Source of the DNA: Narthecium ossifragum
Lineage: Eukaryota; Streptophyta; Magnoliopsida; Dioscoreales; Nartheciaceae
Assembly (NCBI GenBank): GCA_963920575.1
Contig: OY986974.1
Span: forward strand, 2,046,001 to 2,110,000
Direction of reading: 5' to 3'
Length of the DNA: 64,000 bases
Shown here: in pieces, positions 12,501 through 22,200 of the stretch
Position numbering within the stretch: position 1 is the first letter of the stretch
Layout of the letters: every line of letters starts with the position of its first letter
Notes under the pieces: model-generated
What the model was told of the DNA's origin: nothing
Databases searched by the model: none
What the model saw: only the letters and a program-made list of their open reading frames with translations
Position numbers and translations under genes: made by a program

Positions 12501-14748
12501 AGGTTGATATGATTTCAAGCGATGTGCCTAAAGAATCAAACTAACTAAGGCCAATAATTTAGTGAAATCCCCGATTCGAAGGGGATAAATCTTGTACTGC
12601 AATTACCTCCTCACACATGTTGTTGAGTTTGTGGAGCTTGATTGTTCCGGATTATGATACGGACCTGATTATGACGCGCTACGCAGAGCTGACGAGGAAT
12701 TGACCTGGGGCAGCGCATCAACGGGGGTTTCCGGGGGCATCACCCCCGGAAGGTAAACGGATTTGAGATATATTGATAGGGGTAGTTTATGTAATTTTTT
12801 TATACCCTATGCGTCGAAGCCCTAGGATATGAGGCTTTATATGGGTGGGTGTCATATGTAACTTGTAATTTGGCTCTTTGTCTATGAGATAGTGAAAAAA
12901 CCTCTAGCGACTCTGTGGACGTAGCCCTATTCTGGGTGAACCACACAAATTAAATCTTGTGTCTGTGGATTCTTCTTCTTCTTCCCTACTAGATCCCAAC
13001 ACATTAAGTTTGTGGAGCTTGATTGTTCCGGATTATGATACGGACCTGACTATAACGCGCTACGCAGAGCTGACGAAGGATTGACCTGGGGTAGCGCATC
13101 GACGGGGGTTTCCGGGGGCATCACCCCCGGAAGGTAAACGGATTTGAGATATATTGATAGGGGTAGTTTATGTAATTTTTTTATACCCTATGCGTCGAAA
13201 CCCTAGGATATGAGGCTTTATATGGGTGGGCGTCATATGTAACTTGTAATTTGGCTCTTTGTCTATGAGATAGTGAAAAAACCTCCAGCGACTCTGTGGA
13301 CGTAGCCCTATTCTGGGTGAACCACACAAATTAAATCTTGTGTCTGTGCATTCTTCTTCTTCTTCCCTACTAGATCCCAACACATGCCACCTATCTAGCA
13401 TGAACGACTAAGTTCAATCGGGTATGAACCGTCTTAAAATCACATGATAGATGCTTTTTGGTCAACAAAACAAGCAAGAATATTGTTGCTGTGCAAATAA
13501 GTAAGCAAAAAAATGAAGAACACATGCTTGCCACACTTCTTAACATCATGCATGTAATGAAAGAACTCTAATCACCAAAGCCAAACTCAAGACCTCTAGT
13601 TTAATATCATGTTGCTCTGATCACTTAACCTACACGATTAAGCTGATAGGTGAGAGCGAGTTTATATTATTATATTGTCTAACACGCTCCCTTACTCGAA
13701 TGATAACGAGTCCTCGCACATAAATATTTAATTAAAAGACCACCGACGGAATGTGTAGAATAGGGTTCGGAATCAGAACCTCTCATTTGATACCATGAAA
13801 AAACTCAAACCACTCGAATCAAAGACTTAAACCATCAAATGAGGAGATAGAGTTTAATTAACGCCACAAACAAACAACCAGAAGGAGATAATTTTGTGAA
13901 GCACGAGGAGATAAATCTGTGAAGTAAGGCCAATCTAGAGATGAAGCACGCTTAAACAACTGCCTACAACTATCAACTAATTAAAATTCTGAACATTTAC
14001 TAGTGTGGACTTAACTTTCCTAGAATATCTATCCATTCTCTAGCTCATATTCAGCTTCAGGAGATTTCTCCACGCTAAGCTGTCTATCTAAAGACTTTCG
14101 AGTCATCTGCTCTAAAGATTCTTAGATGACAACAATACATACGCTTCACATCCAGCCCTCCGATTCCATCGAAGCCCAGCAATCCGACGGCTGAAAGGAC
14201 AACGATAACCAATAGGCGGCGCGCTTAAACAAGCAGCGCACAAAAGCATTGCGGAGACCAAGAAACAAACACATTTCGAGATGGAAGAAAAAGGCGAAGA
14301 TGCGAAGCATCATAGTATTCGTCGAGCAGCACGCGCGTACAATCAAATCCATATCGAACCGAACCAACAAAGCAAACCAAAGCAAAGCATGAATCTTCTT
14401 TCATGGCTTTCCCACTCGCAATAATTAAGAAGCATCGCAGCAGCAAGAAAACAAAACCACCCCAAGTACTACTACTACTACTACTTGTCCTCGAAATCAA
14501 AGATTTAAATCGACGCAACCACCACCGATCGATAATGTACGAATGGGGGAGCAGTAGAGTTACCTGGCGTCGGTGGAGTACTCATAGAGCTTTCCCTTGG
14601 TGGAGAAGACGATGAGGGCGACCTCCGCGTCGCAAAGCACCGAGATCTCGTGCGCCTTCTTGAGCAGCCCGGAGCGGCGCTTGGAGAAGGTCACCTGCCG
14701 GTTGATCTTGTTCTCGATCCGCTTCAGCTGCACCCTTCCTCTCCCCAT
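5029..14748 (-). CDS. FUL-like: MADS-box transcription factor, AP1/FUL (SQUA) clade
   Basis: Type II MIKC MADS protein of 250 residues from 8 exons: 14748-14564, 7321-7243, 6971-6907, 6833-6734, 6111-6070, 5613-5572, 5473-5343, 5137-5029. Exon sizes 185/79/65/100/42/42 are those of SQUA genes. Residues 1-60 are the MADS domain ([20 protein letters not shown], with [13 protein letters not shown] at its end). The I region reads [16 protein letters not shown], and the K domain runs about 88-172 ([20 protein letters not shown], then [20 protein letters not shown]). The C-terminus [11 protein letters not shown] carries the FUL motif (LPPWML in relatives) and lacks the euAP1 farnesylation box, so FUL-like fits. 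Expected role: nuclear regulator of floral transition and meristem identity, working with SEP proteins. A further in-frame ATG lies two codons upstream at 14754, but MGRGR is the conserved start. Intron 1 (14563-7322, 7.2 kb) is packed with transposons. Confidence 0.95.
7588..8302. mobile_element. MITE with GCGTTTGGTT ends, in FUL intron 1
   Basis: The left end TGCGTTTGGTTACATG at 7589-7604 is mirrored by GTACAACCAAACGCA at 8288-8302. Subterminal GGGAGAGGGAGT tracts on the left pair with ACTCCC and CTCTCC tracts on the right. A nested second pair (GTGTTTGGTTGG near 7653, CCAAACACAAGC near 8177) suggests a duplicated or nested end. The core is AT-rich and noncoding. A target duplication is not clear. 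Confidence 0.5.
9479..9530. repeat. (TA)26 microsatellite
   Basis: Uninterrupted TA dinucleotides in intron 1 of the FUL-type gene. Length is likely to vary between individuals. Confidence 0.95.
9555..9743 (+). mobile_element. Short non-autonomous Helitron, copy 1 of a tandem pair
   Basis: Begins TCATCCTTATATAGTAGG directly after an A and ends GGGGCAAACTAG. A hairpin CTACC-AGT-GGTAG at 9719-9731 lies 8 bases before the terminal CTAG. These are the three Helitron hallmarks: 5' TC, a 3' hairpin, and a CTRR end. The element is 189 bp and has no coding frame. Its 3' end abuts the 5' TC of copy 2 with no spacer. Confidence 0.7.
9744..9952 (+). mobile_element. Short non-autonomous Helitron, copy 2 of a tandem pair
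   Basis: Begins TCATTCTTATATGATAGG, matching copy 1, and ends GGGGCTTACTAG followed by host T. The 3' hairpin CTGCCA-GG-TGGCAG is at 9925-9938, 10 bases before CTAG. The element is 209 bp, noncoding and G-rich in the centre. The pair as a unit sits between host A (9554) and T (9953), the canonical AT target. Confidence 0.7.
10293..10731. mobile_element. Non-autonomous hAT element with 8-bp TSD
   Basis: The 439-bp element starts TAGGGGTGTACAACGGGT and ends ACCCGTTGTACACCACTA, inverted repeats of the hAT type. Perfect 8-bp direct repeats ACGAGTTT flank it at 10285-10292 and 10732-10739. The inside is rich in CGGGTC/GACCCG and GGTTAAC blocks in both orientations, so it can fold on itself. There is no transposase frame. 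Confidence 0.85.
11464..11820 (+). mobile_element. Copia-type solo LTR, copy A
   Basis: Runs from TGTTGAGTTTG to CTTAACA, 357 bp, with the Copia LTR tail pattern (GTGAACGTAGCC, GAACCATGTAAAATCTTA, CT-rich end). Flanks TAGTC (11459-11463) and TAGCC (11821-11825) match at 4 of 5 bases as a decayed target duplication. It is the most diverged of three related LTRs in this intron. Confidence 0.7.
11826..12620. other. Intron sequence without recognised features
   Basis: Noncoding part of FUL intron 1 between two LTR insertions. A short direct repeat (ATTAGGAGGAACTA) occurs near 12198 and 12301. Nothing else stands out. Confidence 0.5.
12621..13001 (+). mobile_element. Copia-type LTR, copy B (first of an abutting pair)
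   Basis: TGTTGAGTTTGTGGAGC to ATCCCAACA, 381 bp. It contains a palindromic GGGGGCATCACCCCC block, a TATACCCTATGCGTCGA region and the tail GTGGACGTAGCCC with AAATCTTGTGTCTGTG. It is about 97% like copy C by eye. The 5-bp flank before it is CATGT. Confidence 0.8.
13002..13382 (+). mobile_element. Copia-type LTR, copy C (second of an abutting pair)
   Basis: Follows copy B after only two bases, with the same 381-bp period. Its start has decayed from TGTTGAG to TTAAG. It ends ATCCCAACA at 13382 and is followed by CATGC, which matches the CATGT before copy B at 4 of 5 bases. The two LTRs thus share one target duplication and have no primer-binding site or body between them. Confidence 0.8.
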
Positions 14749-14819
14749 CTCCAAATTTAGATCGATCAGAGAGTGAAATAGACGAGAAAAAATATATATC
14801 TATCTATCTATATATAGAT

Positions 14820-14824
<5 letters not shown>

Positions 14825-14863
<39 letters not shown>
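14825..14863. repeat. (GA)n microsatellite in the FUL leader/promoter
   Basis: An uninterrupted GA run, read as (CT)n on the gene strand, about 75-115 bases upstream of the FUL-type ATG. CT-rich leaders of this kind are common in MADS genes and could bind GAGA-type factors, but that role is inferred. A TATA-like CTCTATATATCC lies upstream on the gene strand at about 14932-14943. Confidence 0.8.
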
Positions 14864-14868
<5 letters not shown>

Positions 14869-14949
14869 GGGCTTCTTTTTTTAGTATATAGAACGAGTGG
14901 GAGGAGAAATAAGAGGAGAAGGGGCGCAGAGGGATATATAGAGGGGGTG

Positions 14950-16994
14950 GGCGGGCGGGCTAGATGTGGTTTTGGCAAACCAGGGTGGTATTGGGGAGAT
15001 GCGGTGTCGAGTGAGGATTGGCCGGAGGGGGGAAATGGGAGGCAGGGATTGGTTGAGGCCGCTGTTGGGAGTCCGTTATTAGGGGACCACGAGGGGGGGG
15101 GGGGGGTGGGGCGACAGTGGGGTCGGACCGAGACCGACAACATCGAATAGTCCGTACGACGATGAGGGAGTTTGGGACCTCCCTAAAATATATATATATA
15201 TATATAATATATTTGTCAGTGCCGTGCACCTCTCTCTCTACTACGAGGACTAATACCCTTTCTCTATCTATATATATTTATCCATTTATATCTATTTATG
15301 TCCGTCTTTGTTAGATTTTTCGTAAAATATATAAGAGTTTTGTGGATGTGGGACGGCGACATGCTATTTCTGGGGATTTTCTTCTTTTGTTTTTTTTTTC
15401 TTCTTTTTGTTGTTGACGTTATTGTCATGCCACTTAAAGGAAAATTTAGGCTGACGTAATTTACTTTTACTAGCCAAATTTCGAATAACTAATTCCAAGT
15501 TGTTGTGAAAAGTGGCAACTTTTTCTAGTGACGGGTCACGATTGGGTGGCTATAGGGAGAGCGATACAAGGAGAGGATCTCAGCTCCTTCCTTCGTTCGT
15601 TCGTTCCTTCCCCCCCCCCCCCCCCAACCCCTTCCGAGAGACTCTCGTAAGCCCGATTGGATCTCACCAACCATGTGGGGCTCAAAACATTTTTCTCCAA
15701 GCGAAACTTAGATGCTGTTTCATGCATTATATCGTACTAGTGCGGAACAGTGTCATCTGGTTACATCTTTATTTGTCCGTAACGGTTTCATTTATGTCCA
15801 TGTTTGAGTTGAATGGATTTCGACTATTGGATATGGGTTTATGCCACATGATTTTTATCATATTACAGGGTAAAATATCACCGCATGAAAGTATTCCTTT
15901 CTTTTTCCTTTTTTTTTTTGCTTCTTTTGAGTGCTAAAAATTGATGTCAGCATGGCTAACATTTTCCTTTTTATTGAATTTATAATTACTTACTGAAAAT
16001 CAATATGGATATATGCGAAATTACAACCTAATCATGCATCTACATTAACCTTGACTGAAACATGATTTTAGAGTACAAGAAACGTGAAATGGAAGTCATC
16101 AGCTTAGCTCAACAACATCTATGCAACGGAATATTCCCTGAATACAACCAAATTGCTCCCCCCCCCCCTCCCTCCCCCTCACTCACTCAATAAGAGGGGC
16201 AACTTGGTAATGGCAAAATTAAACCAGGGGACCATGTATCAACATCACAGACGCCTACCTCTGCGGCCCAGCCCCTCAATTACCACATTTGGTAGGTCTA
16301 AATATAGAACAAACCTATTTAAATCCCATCTCATGGAATCTTAAATAAGGGCATTTTCATAATCTCCGATAGGGAAAAGTTGGTATATTTTAGTTCTCCT
16401 CCTCAGAGTGGGCAGCGTGTTTCCTGGGATTGTTTCGTTAATGATAAGGTTATATAAATTTCACGATGATATAATATAATTAGGGAGTCCTCGTGTCACC
16501 TGTCGACACGGTTATAATTATATAAGTGAGCTCCCTCTCCTCCACCTCCTCCTCCTGTTGACTCCTCCACCCCTCAATAACCTTAGCTATGATAGGATGT
16601 ACCGTGTATGGAGTCAATAGTAGCGATAGCAGTCACATCAAAGAGAGGTGACATGTGAGTGCCGTCCTGAACCCATACGAGGTCGAAACGTGGCTCCGTC
16701 TTGTCCGACCCTCCTCGAAAGCTCTGCCTTAGTTTTGATTAGTTTTTCTTTGTTTTGCAAATACCCCCCTGTTTTATAGATGATATGCTGTAAAAGAATT
16801 CTTTGTTTAATTGGTGTTTTGCATTTTACCCTTTTAATTAATTAAAAGAAAATTTCACAAGAAACCACCGATGCTACTTCGTGCATTGATCGATGAGTTG
16901 ATACGGCCACTTGACAGATTGGACTGCTTTTGATTTTTTTCTTTTACAAAAATAATTGAGCATTTCATATGCATGCATTGGTTTCTTGTGCTTA
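14950..16994. other. Intergenic between SEP and FUL genes, proximal part
   Basis: Putative upstream regulatory region of the FUL-type gene. It includes a G homopolymer at about 15090-15106, an AT repeat at 15189-15206, a C homopolymer near 15610-15624 and another at 16158-16166. No coding frame can be supported. Confidence 0.5.
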
Positions 16995-16999
16995 AATCC

Positions 17000-17683
17000 T
17001 GTCGGAAGCGCCGGTCTCTCGAACCAAAAGATACAATATAATAATAAAAAATAATAAAAAAGTGTAAGACACAAAGATTTATGTGATTCATAAACAGATT
17101 CTTCTACGTCCATAGGGAGAGCACATCACTAAGATCAAGAAGATTACAAAGACACTTGGTTGATCTATCACCAAGCCTTCTCTCACCAAAATCCCTCTTT
17201 CCTTTCTTCTTTTTCCTTGCTCTCTCTTTCTATTCTCTCTCTTCTTCTCTGCAACCCCCACATTGAGAGACCAATACTTTTTCTATATAGAGAGACCAAT
17301 CAAGACCACAACTAGAGTCAAAGTAGGTGAGATCATAAGAAATCAAAAAAATACTTGGACTGTCTCTTTTATATGAACTTATCAATTGATGACTCTAAAT
17401 TAGACTATAAGAAAGATTCCTAATTTGAGTCATATTTCAACAAACTCCACGACTCAAATTCCATGATTTTGATAAGAGCTTCAATTTAATTTCTATACAT
17501 GTCATACCCCTCTCCCTCGAGCCTTTATCCACTAACACTCAAATTACTTACATATTAGGTATTGGGATTACAGAGGCTGAGAAGTCCAAATAAACTTGGA
17601 CTCTAATTACTTACATGAACTAATCAATTAGTAAACCCAATTTAGACTCTAAGAGAGACTCAAATTTGAGTCAAATTCTAACA
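17000..17683 (-). mobile_element. Copia-type solo LTR with perfect 5-bp TSD
   Basis: A 684-bp LTR on the minus strand, from TGTTAGAATTTGACTC (start at 17683) to CGCTTCCGACA (end at 17000), flanked by AATCC at 16995-16999 and 17684-17688. Near its 3' end it carries GTGGACGTAGAAG and ACATAAATCTTTGTGTC, typical Copia LTR tail motifs. Its U3 region contains an internal duplication of about 235 bp (compare 17350-17452 with 17590-17683). No internal retroelement sequence remains, so it is a solo LTR. Confidence 0.8.
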
Positions 17684-17688
17684 AATCC

Positions 17689-19225
17689 AACATAACAAGA
17701 CCCATGGGTGTCTAAATCCAAATATAATATAATGGATTAAATTTAGTTTTAGGTAAGCACGATATCATAGGAGAGATCTCCATTCTTATAATGTATCCAT
17801 AAGGTAGCATTTGAACCGTTCCAGACTAATTAAACTAAGAAAAAAGAGTTACCACATCACAACCATTGGAGGGTTTGGATCCTCATCTTATGCACGAGGG
17901 ATTTGTGGTTTTATGAGCATTTATCTACCCTAAATCAAGGTAAAAGTCACAACATTTTTTAACCACATCATCAATGGGCCTTAGGTCAATACTATGAAAA
18001 ATATTATATAAGATCCAATGCATCCTATCAGACGAATAAGAATGCCCCATCCAAGTTAAGTCCGAATACATAATGCGATCGCCACGTGAAAGATGATGGT
18101 TACCGGAAGATTAGGAGAGAGACGATAATTAGTGGGGGTACCAGACACGGGCCCATCTAGTGTATACAACTATACATATAGTGACAGGTGGGTTCACATG
18201 GCCTTGCTCAACAATTTGATTTGTATAAAAACAAAGGGCAGGTTAGAGGTCCTGCATTGTTTTTTCCTTGCATTTCTGATGGCCCAAATAAGGCGTCTTT
18301 AGATTGCAATAATTAGCCATAAGTGGCATCCTCTGTGCCTTTAAAAAGAAAGAGTAGAAGGATATAAAAAGGACATGCACATTGCTAAGATTAAAAAAAT
18401 ACAGCCACCCATCCTATCTTTGGATATCATGCAAGAATGTTAACATATGTCAGCTGCTCCAAATAAAGGAGGAGCACCATCACCAAAGAAGAGAGATATG
18501 GGAGAAGGGCTGTTCCACTAGAAGGGAAAAAGAATTAGGCTATTAAGATTGTTGGACCTGGAAGCCTCTCCTGTGATGAATAGACTATTGCTAAAATAAG
18601 AAAAAAAGGAACTCCATAGATGATAGAACCCTTAAATAAGGGGAAAAACAAAGTTCATGGAGAACCACCCCTCTATTTTTTTTTTTTCTTCTTTCCTGTT
18701 CTTGTCCTTCTGAACTTAAAAAGGAGATTCCCTCATTAAACATGGTCGCCATCATGGTGATGAGGTACACTATTGCTTGAGTAAAGGATTTAAACTCATG
18801 TGAATGAGGAAAGTGGTAGCTAGCTATCATGTATTATTCCCTCCATTTCCTTTGGAGAGTGTTGATCATCCGATAACCCGATAAACCGACAACCCGACAT
18901 GGCATCCGGCCCAGAATTTCAGGCTAGGATTCTCATTGAAGATTTGAAACCTATAGGATCCGGGTTTCGGATATTGCAAGCTATTTTTTCCACTATCAGA
19001 TCAACATTCAACGGTTGAGATGAAGCCTGTAGTCGTTGACGTACAAGGGACACGAGTACTTATTGCACGGCTTACTGACATTTTGTATGACATGCCACCT
19101 AAAATTAGATATGCCTTCAATTCAGCCACATTTAGCAACTCACCATTTTCCTCACATCAAGTTTGCAAATTCCCATATAAAAAGACTATCATTTTGCCTG
19201 TTTGTATAATGAGAAATAGAGAGTT
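17689..19225. other. Intergenic 3' of the SEP-type gene
   Basis: AT-rich, without a supported gene. A patch at 18870-18900 of ATAACCCGATAAACCGACAACCCG-like repeats resembles hAT subterminal sequence, but no ends were found. Confidence 0.45.
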
Positions 19226-22200
19226 CTAAGGTGATCCAATCCAACCTGCAGGAGGAGCATAGGTATTCCCATTCTCTGCTGGTGCTCCATTCTTCAACTG
19301 GTCTATACCGAAATGATTGTATCTGATGTTAAGGAAAGTTATCAGTAAGAAACTTTAGGATCTCGTCGATGTGCCCAGAATTAGATAAGATAGATTGGTA
19401 CCCAATTTGCAGTGAATGATTGCATCCCAAGGGCTGAAAGAACTCCTCTGATAGGAAATTACAAGATCCACTTGACCCACCAGGAGCAGAACCAACTTCT
19501 TGCAACTTAACACAGAATAACATCAGATCCTTCAGAGCAGAGAATGCTCTACTAATCAAGAAAGTAACATCTAAGGTATGGATATCAGTATTATCACAGT
19601 CAAGCTAATAAGGTTCTAATAGGAAGCACTAACAGAGATAATATTACATCAAGAGAAGGGTTTTCCATCAATATCATGTTACCTCTCTCCTTAAGGCTCT
19701 GTTGGCTTCCTGCAGCATTTGTTCCTGAAAAGAAAACAGACCTTTCTGTGTAAATAACTCAGGTACAGAAGATAGTAGAGATGTATTATAACATAAGACA
19801 TATTGAAGGTACCTTTCTCTTGAGATCACAGAGCTGATCAAGCATTAACTGGGTCTGCAAATTCATGAGAAAAGCTTAGAATCAACACAGAGATATAAAA
19901 CATGTAATGTTAGAAGGGTTAGGATCCTTTCAACTCCCTCATGGTAAGCATGGAATTAATGCTTGTCCTTGAAGTTTCCAACACGTTATCTTAGACTTAA
20001 TTTTGGGGAACATAATAACTAGATTTTACATTACACTTTGGAGAATTGGGTACCTTTGCTGTTCTGATCTGCTTCAAAGAAACCTCCAATTGGTTCTCAA
20101 GTTGTTCAAGCTCATTGGTACTCAGTGGACCCAGATCCTCTCCTAGGAGATTTCTACAGAGCCACAACAGTCATCATCGATATTGTACAAGAAACAGGAA
20201 CAGAAACGCTGAAGAATTAAATGACAGCAAATAATCTATGAGCAAGGAAAATTAAACATGATGGATGGATAGCCGAAAAACACCTCTGCGAGCTTTGGAG
20301 AATCTCGACTCTCGATTTCAGTTTCAAATATTCATTATAGCTTTCCTGCTTGTAACAAACAAAGGATAACCAACACTGTATCTATACAAGAATCGATCTG
20401 GAATTAACTTGAAAAGAGTAGAAAATGCTGATCTTCATATATGAACAGTTATGCAAATGCATGTGATACAGTTCAAGGTTTCTGCTAAAGATTTTGTGAA
20501 GAATGCTGTAAATTTTTCACAAATGAATTTTTTCAGATTCATGGTTTGAAGACTATGAACAGTTATGCCAATGCATGTGATACATCAAGGCAATAACTGA
20601 TTAAAAAACAAAAACTATTGTAGAACTCTTTACTTGAGTCTCCATTGGTTGAACAATAGCGGCCGATGCAGTATAAGTTTGTTTTTTGTACCTCTCAATT
20701 ATCTTGACCATACTGTGACAAAGGCAGAGCAGAAAAATGAAAATTTTAGTACACAAGGCAAAACTAATTCTTGAAATTTAGATAAAGTTGAATTCGGAAA
20801 TCTATCAACAGAATTAGTGCTAAAATCTTATCATTTGGAAATTCATGACACCTCCAATGTAATCAACTCAAGAACACTCCTTAATTATGTTATCCAACTT
20901 TTGGTTTATGTGTAGATTTTGCATTCATACATTGTCTACAAGAGGTGCAATTCTGTCAGCAATTCAATTCTTCAGAGTTCTTTGCGTTTGCTGTATTATA
21001 TTCTCCTCTCTAATTAAGCCCCATTCAGATACATGTATACCTTAAAAGAGCTCTGTGCCATCAATGGGCACGAGATTTGTACCCAACATAGACATGGGTC
21101 ATGCTTATCAACACATATTGATATAGTGCCAGCCAGACAAGGGTCACCGGCACATCCATCCTTGCTAAAGGCCATCTGATAAAGGCTAGTGATTGAGTGA
21201 GAAATCCAAGAACAGCAAACCCCTCTTGAATACTTTTAGCAGCAACATTTATAAAAGCCAGACAATAGTACAGTCAGGAAGATGGGCAGAAATTATAGCT
21301 AGACCATCATCCAACAACTACTGTATTCTGAGAGAGAGATCCAAGCTGAAACCATTTTGACAACTCGCAATCGAATGTAAACACAGGCTATGACCCTAAA
21401 GTAAGCCATCGTTTCGATCTGATCAAATCTTGCTACAGAATTATTTTTGTCATCCAAGATTTGATTGAATATTTCACGCTTGAGTGTCTGAATCAGAGTA
21501 AGTAAACATTTTACCTTCATCTTACCTAAACTTAATTTATGGGATCTTCAATCTAGGAATAACTTTAGTTAAGCAAGGTGAGGAAAAATGTTTGACTTCT
21601 ACTCCAACATAGAAGGAATAAAGCTCTATTCTTAAACAAATAAGCAGAACGTTTGCATGGTTTTTTTTCGAAGATTTTCCACTTAAAAACCAATTATTTT
21701 CCTTATTTGTAAGTAATGTTGCTCCATGCAAAATGAAAAACTTTGCAAATATGGTCCAATTTATGATATTATGATCACCTCACTGTGGCCGGGTAGAGTG
21801 GATATCAGTCTACTTTGTATAAGGATTTTTTTTATGTGTGCATGAAAGACATGAACTTTCTTATGTTCATAGTTCTTCGGTATAAAATTATGCTCATCTT
21901 TTTTCATCATCATCATGACTAGCTTATCTTGCAAATATGTGCTAATTAACCACCCCATATCTCACACACGAGCTATGGAAATTAAGTTTCACTTCTGTGA
22001 AAACACGATCAAATTCTCCGAGTATTACAACTATGGACCAAATAAGAAAATATTTTCTTTATCTTAATTAAATTTTGGCTAATCCAAAATTTTGTGCCTT
22101 CTTTTGCCTTGTGAACTTTTTGAGTTCCAATTGTCATTTAAAACGAATTTAATGCAAGGATTCTTGAGCATGATAATCTCCTTTAAGTGCCTAAAATTTT

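Noticed and set aside
14225..14615. Frames overlapping FUL exon 1 and its donor
   Set aside because: They reflect the coding composition of exon 1 and adjacent GC-rich intron sequence.
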